This document shows, piece after piece, positions 4,761 through 8,433 of a stretch of DNA of 8,433 nucleotides (position 1 is the stretch's first letter; the number at the start of each line of letters is the position of its first letter). Under the pieces are notes generated by a model. It was not told the DNA's origin and did not search any database. It saw only the letters and a program-made list of their open reading frames with translations. Position numbers and translations under genes: made by a program. The DNA comes from Parcubacteria group bacterium GW2011_GWA1_47_8 (GTDB taxonomy: Bacteria; Patescibacteriota; Minisyncoccia; Phycocordibacterales; UBA1550): assembly GCA_000996605.1 (NCBI GenBank), contig LCOP01000029.1, positions 1 to 8,433 of the forward strand. The letters are read 5' to 3'.

Positions 4761-4906
4761 ACAAAAACCTTGTAATGAGCAAGCCCCAACACCTTTTGTG
4801 GCATCACCAGATTGATTTTTAGTGAGCCGCAAAAAACTCAACTTTACAGTCTTTAGCAATTTCGCAAGAGGTCAATGCCGCAAAAGGTGCGGGGGAAGGT
4901 TCTTGT
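4761..4906. repeat. Large nested inverted repeat downstream of ndk
   Basis: CACCTTTTGTGGCAT (4790-4804) pairs with ATGCCGCAAAAGGTG (4875-4889) over 15 positions with a single G-U on the plus strand. Outside it CCCC (4784-4787) can pair with GGGG (4891-4894), and ACAA-A-AACCTT (4761-4771) with AAGGTT-C-TTGT (4896-4906), one mismatch. GCCGCAAAA is also directly repeated at 4826-4834 and 4877-4885. No convincing ORF lies within. It is between ndk and the small RNA promoter. It may be a second structured RNA, an ndk 3'-end structure, or a non-autonomous mobile repeat; strand clues conflict (one wobble favours each strand). Confidence 0.55.
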
Positions 4907-4928
4907 AAAAACGTACCGACAGATACGT
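4907..4928 (-). terminator. Weak hairpin and U-run after ndk
   Basis: ACGTA (4911-4915) and TACGT (4924-4928) form a 5-bp stem with an 8-nt loop, followed on the minus strand by five T residues (4911-4907). It begins 2 nt after the ndk stop. The stem is short, so termination may be partial. Confidence 0.35.
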
Positions 4929-4930
4929 GA

Positions 4931-5407
4931 CTAAAATGATTCGTCCGCGTAAATGTACGCGAAATCAAATTTCTTGTAGTTGAAAATTTCGTCTTTCGAG
5001 AAAAATCGAGCGACTTCTTCCTTCCCCGCTTCCACGGAATCCGACGAATGCACGACATTTGACTGGATCGAGAGCGACAAATCGCCGCGAATACTCCCCG
5101 CATCCGCTTCATATCCTTTAGTCGGTCCAACAATAATCCTCGTTGCCGAAACCGCATTGATCCCCGAGAGCACCATCACCACCACCGGGGACGATTTCAT
5201 GAAATTCTTAATCCCGATAAAGAATGGCTTGTCCGCGATGTGCGCATAGTGCGCCTCAAGGAGGGCATCTTCAAGCTGTATCATCTTGATGCCGATAATC
5301 TTGAGCCCCTTGCGCTCAAAACGCGTCGTGATCTCCCCCAAAAGTCCGCGGTGGATTGCATCAGGCTTTACGATTATGAGTGTTTGTTCTTCTTTTGGAT
5401 GAGTCAT
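4931..5407 (-). CDS. ndk: Nucleoside diphosphate kinase
   Basis: This enzyme transfers the gamma-phosphate of ATP to nucleoside diphosphates through a phosphohistidine intermediate, balancing NTP and dNTP pools in the cytoplasm. The 158-residue protein is full length. It has 'TLIIVKPDAIHRGLLGEI' (9-26) at the N-terminus, 'GPTKGYEADAGSIRGDL' near 94-110, and the active-site 'NVVHSSDSVEAGKEE' near 117-131 with the catalytic histidine at about 120. The C-terminus ('EIFNYKKFDFAYIYADESF') is slightly longer than in compact NDKs. The start is the ATG at 5407. No Shine-Dalgarno sequence is seen. Two promoter possibilities exist: a full -35/-10 pair at 5450-5478, or a TATTTT hexamer 6 nt before the ATG. 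Many CPR bacteria cannot make nucleotides from scratch, so salvage steps such as this are expected. Confidence 0.96.
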   Translation of the reverse strand: MTHPKEEQTLIIVKPDAIHRGLLGEITTRFERKGLKIIGIKMIQLEDALLEAHYAHIADKPFFIGIKNFMKSSPVVVMVLSGINAVSATRIIVGPTKGYEADAGSIRGDLSLSIQSNVVHSSDSVEAGKEEVARFFSKDEIFNYKKFDFAYIYADESF

Positions 5408-5414
5408 GATGTTA

Positions 5415-5429
5415 AAATATTCAATATTT
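5415..5429. promoter_or_regulatory. AT-rich palindrome before ndk
   Basis: AAATATT (5415-5421) and AATATTT (5423-5429) are perfect 7-bp arms around one base, 8 nt upstream of the ndk ATG. With a 1-nt centre it cannot fold as an RNA hairpin of that size, so a DNA role (operator) or chance in AT-rich spacer is more likely. Confidence 0.25.
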
Positions 5430-5449
5430 AAATAGTTAATAATGTGCCT

Positions 5450-5478
5450 ATCCTAGCAAAAAACGAACTCGCGGGCAA
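5450..5478 (-). promoter_or_regulatory. Predicted ndk promoter
   Basis: On the minus strand TTGCCC (5478-5473) and TAGGAT (5455-5450) have a 17-bp spacer, and TGC directly before TAGGAT gives an extended -10. Predicted start near 5443, leaving a leader of about 36 nt. Each hexamer matches the consensus at four of six positions. Confidence 0.45.
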
Positions 5479-5483
5479 ACCCT

Positions 5484-5508
5484 ATTCTATATTCAAAATT
5501 CTATATTC
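5484..5508. repeat. Duplicated 11-bp word at the stop of the ATPase gene
   Basis: ATTCTATATTC occurs at 5484-5494 and 5498-5508, a 14-nt period. On the minus strand the first copy starts at the G of the TAG stop codon of the ATPase gene. No stem-loop terminator is seen here. Confidence 0.65.
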
Positions 5509-8270
5509 TACCCTTGCTTCCCTCGAAACCGCGCCATGATCTCGGCCTCGACTTCTTCGCGTGGGGCGCCGTACTTGAGCGCCGAAAGTTCCTTGAGTTT
5601 TTCCGCGAGTGCGGGATTCCCCTGCTCTGGCGCTATTGTCTTAATATTGAACGGCTTGGCCGGTTGTCCATCAATAAGCAAGTTCATATACGCATGATAA
5701 TTGTCGAGTTTCGTAATATCCTGTGTGCTAAATGTCGGCTTGAACTTGCTTTCCAAAAATTCCGCGTCCTCGGGCCCCGTGCGAAATGCCGCAATCGAAC
5801 CCACGTTCCCAAACACCGCATTTTTTATCTCCTCACTAAGCTGGGCGATGTATTGATGCGCAATGTTCAAGCTCAAGCGATACTTGCGCGCCTCGGAGAG
5901 AATCGTCGCAATCGACGGTGTCGTGACATTTTGGAATTCGTCGATATACAAATAAAAATCATTCGGTTTTTGCCCCGAGCCGAACATATCCACACGCGAG
6001 AGTGCCGCCATCGTAATCTTGCCCACGAGCACGAGCCCGACTAGGTTCGCATTGATATCCCCCAAACGCCCTTTGGACAGATTGACGAGTAAAATCTTCT
6101 TCTCATCCATAATTGTACGAAAATTAAAGACCGAGTTTTGTTGGAGCACGATCGGACGCATGATGTCATTCGAAATGAAATTGTCGAACTTGCTCGAGAT
6201 GTAGGGCACGAAGTTTGCGAGCCCTTGGTCGCCGGTCGTCTTTTCCGCACTCATCCAAAACTGCACGATAATCGGGTTCTTGCACTTCGCAAGCTTCATA
6301 TCGCGAAATCCTTTGTCCGCAAGCACACGGGTAATCTCGAGGAGTGTCGAGCCGGAGCTCGGATCCTCCATCACGAGCGCCGCGGCATTTCTAAAATATT
6401 GTTCGAACATTGCTCCCCCTCCCACCTTCATGTCAAAAAGCTGATTAAAAATATTCATCATTTCGTTCACCACAAATGTCTTCTGCTCGGGATACCGCTC
6501 GTCATACTCGAGCATGTTGAGTCCCATCGGGCGCGCCGTATTTGCGGGGTCAAAATAGATGACGTCGTCGATACGCTCGGGTGGAATAAGCGAGAGGATA
6601 TCCTGCACATCCGAACCGTGCGGGTCGATAAAACACACCCCATCACCGTTCCTGATATCCTGAACGATCATGTTTTTCAAAATACTTGTTTTGCCCGTAC
6701 CCGTCTGTCCGATAACATAAAAATGCCGCACACGGTCCTCGCGCCCCATGCGGACAAGGGTCTCTTTGCCATGATAGTCATTCGTACCGAGGACAACACC
6801 GTCAGTTGCAATATTCAAAGGCGCCGGCGCAACTCCCGCCTTTGCCTCTTTGAGCTCGGGTGCGGTCGTCGTCGTCACGGGGAAATGAAACATTGTGGTG
6901 AGCTCTTTTAGATTCAGCGGAAAACTCTGCCCTTCCTCGAACATGCGGAACGAATATTGATACACAGTCTTCATGATGTCATTCCCTTTGAGGCGTTTCC
7001 ATCTGACTCCGTTCGCTTGCGGCTTGGTAAATTGATTGAATGCGCTCTCAAGCTCGATCAACATGCTTTGCGCGCGCGCTTCGGTTTCTGCCGACACAAT
7101 GATACGGATATTGGTATCCACAATAGGCGCGCTGATCTTTTCGGTAATATTCTCGACCACCTCTTGATCTATCTCCTCTTCTTTTTTCTTTGCACCAAAG
7201 ACAAGCTCTTTCGCCACTTTTCCAAAATCGGAAACAAAGCGCATGCCGACACTTTTGAGAGCATCTTTCATTTTTGCTCCTTTTTTGATCTCATCGCGGA
7301 CGCTCTTGTAACGCTCGTTGAATGCTTTACTCTTGGGCTCGATGACAAATTGAACCGCCGCTCCCTCGCCTTCGTGCTTCATCTTACTGAACGCTCCGAG
7401 AAGCACCGCAAGCGGATCCTGTGGAAATGCTTCAAATGTTTTCATCGCAAACACAGAACTCCCCGACGGCTCGGCGACAGAAACAAGCGTCGCACCCTTT
7501 TCATTGAACGGATTGTAATCTTCTTTGTGTTCACGGAGCTTTGCGTCAGGATACACCGCAAGCACCTGCTTTTCAAACAAATCTACGCGCTCGGCAGGGA
7601 CCGCCGTATAGAACACGATCTCGCTCGAGAAATTGGAGAGTGCGAGTTCGAGCGTAAAGTAGTTTTTCACATCACGCCATCCCGCCAACTGGTTCTCAAT
7701 CGAAAGCATCCCCGCATAGAACCGCTCCATACCAGTCACGAGCTCCGCAAACTCGCGCCTTTCTCCAGTCGCCGCATCGATTGGCGGGAGTGTTATCTCG
7801 TACAGCCGCATGCGGAGCGCACGAAACAGTACGCGCTCTTTTGCAAAGCCCTGCGCCATATTTTCATCGAGAAGAAACTGCACGAGAAAACGATGAAAGT
7901 CATCCTCAAGATGGGGATTATTTAATTTTTCGAGAAGCGTGAGCGTATTCTTGATTCCACGCTCCATCATCACGCGCACCAGCTCGTCAATCGTCTCTTC
8001 ATGCCATTTGCCGAGCTTGATTGCCTTTTCTATTTCATGCGCTTTAATCCGGTAGTCAGGAGTGAGGACTTGTTCAGCGGGAGTTTTTTGATATGCGGAA
8101 ACATGCTCCTTCGCAACCTCTCGACGCTCCGCTGTCTGCCCTTCCTTCGTAAGGGACTGTTCCTGTTCGGCGACTTTGGTGCGCAAATATGCGATCTCCT
8201 CATGCGGATTCGCAAATTTTTGTGGAGCAGTGACACCTGCTTCGTGTGCGCTCTTGAAATGAAATGTCAT
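5508..8270 (-). CDS. VirD4/TraG-like type IV secretion/DNA-transfer ATPase with large unfamiliar N-terminal half
   Basis: The 920-residue protein has a C-terminal P-loop ATPase of the VirD4/TraG/HerA superfamily. Walker A is GQTGTGKT (521-528); 'FIDPHG' (547-552) is typical of DNA-pumping relatives; Walker B is 'FYLYIDEFQN' (772-781) with D777/E778; 'EARKYRLSLNIAHQYIAQL' (793-811) holds the conserved Gln of sensor position Q807. Residues 1-70 are charged with a coiled-coil-like stretch (22-58), and 70-480 form a large domain I do not recognise, with a charged linker 'AKKKEEEIDQE' near 360-370. No membrane segment is visible, unlike classical VirD4, so it is probably soluble or recruited by partners. 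The role is likely pumping DNA or protein through a cell-envelope machine, or conjugation/competence-like transport. Upstream lies a gene ending in a peptidoglycan-binding-like motif. ATG 8270 follows an extended -10 by 7 nt. No frameshift or truncation is seen. Confidence 0.85.
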   Translation of the reverse strand: MTFHFKSAHEAGVTAPQKFANPHEEIAYLRTKVAEQEQSLTKEGQTAERREVAKEHVSAYQKTPAEQVLTPDYRIKAHEIEKAIKLGKWHEETIDELVRVMMERGIKNTLTLLEKLNNPHLEDDFHRFLVQFLLDENMAQGFAKERVLFRALRMRLYEITLPPIDAATGERREFAELVTGMERFYAGMLSIENQLAGWRDVKNYFTLELALSNFSSEIVFYTAVPAERVDLFEKQVLAVYPDAKLREHKEDYNPFNEKGATLVSVAEPSGSSVFAMKTFEAFPQDPLAVLLGAFSKMKHEGEGAAVQFVIEPKSKAFNERYKSVRDEIKKGAKMKDALKSVGMRFVSDFGKVAKELVFGAKKKEEEIDQEVVENITEKISAPIVDTNIRIIVSAETEARAQSMLIELESAFNQFTKPQANGVRWKRLKGNDIMKTVYQYSFRMFEEGQSFPLNLKELTTMFHFPVTTTTAPELKEAKAGVAPAPLNIATDGVVLGTNDYHGKETLVRMGREDRVRHFYVIGQTGTGKTSILKNMIVQDIRNGDGVCFIDPHGSDVQDILSLIPPERIDDVIYFDPANTARPMGLNMLEYDERYPEQKTFVVNEMMNIFNQLFDMKVGGGAMFEQYFRNAAALVMEDPSSGSTLLEITRVLADKGFRDMKLAKCKNPIIVQFWMSAEKTTGDQGLANFVPYISSKFDNFISNDIMRPIVLQQNSVFNFRTIMDEKKILLVNLSKGRLGDINANLVGLVLVGKITMAALSRVDMFGSGQKPNDFYLYIDEFQNVTTPSIATILSEARKYRLSLNIAHQYIAQLSEEIKNAVFGNVGSIAAFRTGPEDAEFLESKFKPTFSTQDITKLDNYHAYMNLLIDGQPAKPFNIKTIAPEQGNPALAEKLKELSALKYGAPREEVEAEIMARFRGKQG

Positions 8271-8277
8271 TGGATAA

Positions 8278-8286
8278 AGTATAGCA
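8278..8286 (-). promoter_or_regulatory. Extended -10 element of the ATPase gene
   Basis: TGC-TATACT on the minus strand (8286 to 8278) ends 7 nt before the ATG at 8270. Transcription should start at about 8271, giving an essentially leaderless mRNA. The hexamer matches the consensus well. The -35 region would fall inside the hairpin at 8288-8322 and is poor. Confidence 0.6.
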
Positions 8287-8287
8287 A

Positions 8288-8322
8288 GAGCGCGTAAAGA
8301 AATCGAATTTCTTTACGCGCTC
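8288..8322. terminator. 16-bp perfect hairpin upstream of the ATPase gene
   Basis: GAGCGCGTAAAGAAAT (8288-8303) and ATTTCTTTACGCGCTC (8307-8322) are perfect reverse complements around CGA. It follows the stop of the upstream partial gene by 21 nt, the right place for that gene's terminator, although no strong U-run follows on the minus strand. It also overlaps where the -35 box of the ATPase promoter should be, so it might be an operator instead. Confidence 0.5.
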
Positions 8323-8343
8323 AAATCATTCCCCTGTCAGCCG

Positions 8344-8433
8344 TCAATTATTCCCCACCATCGCCCCCACCTGTCGCATTGTCGCGGGGCCAAAGAACCC
8401 CGTACCGCGGGAGAGTCCCACAGGAGTGAGTAT
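8344..8433 (-). CDS. C-terminal end of a gene cut by the window edge, peptidoglycan-binding-like
   Basis: The minus strand is open from 8433 to a TGA at 8346-8344 and encodes 29 residues ending '...GMVGNN'-like, exactly 'MRQVGAMVGNN' after 'GTGFFGPATMRQV'. The pattern G-FFGPAT-x-x-V resembles the C-terminal repeat of PG_binding_1 domains (GYFGPKTKAAV), common at the ends of secreted CPR proteins. If so, the protein acts at the cell wall. Only the end is visible, so the assignment is tentative. The hairpin at 8288-8322 follows it. Confidence 0.5.
   Translation of the reverse strand: MLTPVGLSRGTGFFGPATMRQVGAMVGNN

Noticed and set aside
4753..4776. Hairpin ATTACAA/TTGTAAT as a terminator
   Set aside because: The stem is AT-only with a 10-nt loop and there is no T-run on the correct side; A residues follow it on the minus strand.
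4761..4906. tmRNA, RNase P RNA or SRP RNA
   Set aside because: No tRNA-like ends or T-loop, no recognisable tag frame with a proper context, and none of the conserved RNase P or SRP core motifs were seen on either strand.
4819..5157. 112-codon minus-strand frame overlapping ndk
   Set aside because: It mostly reads ndk in another frame and runs on into the inverted repeat; no start signal or family pattern.
6138..7925. Long plus-strand frames (6138-6911 and 6957-7925) opposite the ATPase gene
   Set aside because: They are antisense to a gene with clear motifs and their products look like random His/Arg/Leu-rich shadows.

Overview
The window looks like a chromosomal segment of a Candidate Phyla Radiation bacterium, most likely Parcubacteria/Patescibacteria. 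The reasons are a compact infC-rpmI-rplT cluster, a 920-residue VirD4/TraG-like ATPase with a large unfamiliar N-terminal half, a small membrane protein starting with a 'FLRPTK' segment, an absence of clear Shine-Dalgarno sequences before every gene, and a 14-bp inverted repeat whose arms resemble one I recall from Parcubacteria genomes. The lineage call is an inference from gene content; there is no rRNA gene here.

Left part (1-1520, plus strand): a regulatory region with palindromes and a near-consensus promoter precedes infC (IF3), rpmI (L35) and rplT (L20). infC has no in-frame ATG at its N-terminus. A long inverted repeat lies between infC and rpmI, and its right arm contains the first two bases of the rpmI start codon. 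The cluster ends at a strong bidirectional terminator facing the convergent minus-strand gene.

Middle part (1570-4516, minus strand): a LOG/SLOG-family Rossmann protein; a two-gene unit in which a small VanZ/DUF2238-like membrane protein overlaps a beta-CASP metallo-beta-lactamase RNase by 11 nt; and a small uncharacterised membrane protein.

Gene-poor stretch (4517-4930): this is not empty. It holds a well-supported candidate small RNA gene on the minus strand, with its own promoter (17-bp spacer), predicted start at about 4706, a 13-bp closing helix, an inner hairpin and an intrinsic terminator. Its shape resembles 6S RNA. Next to it, at 4761-4906, lies a second large inverted repeat of unknown role.

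Right part (4931-8433, minus strand): ndk (nucleoside diphosphate kinase), the VirD4/TraG-like ATPase, a 16-bp perfect hairpin, and the last 29 codons of a gene whose end resembles a peptidoglycan-binding repeat.

Two patterns run through the window. Several minus-strand genes have an extended -10-like element 6-7 nt before the ATG, which predicts leaderless mRNAs. Several genes are followed directly at the stop codon by short iterated words.
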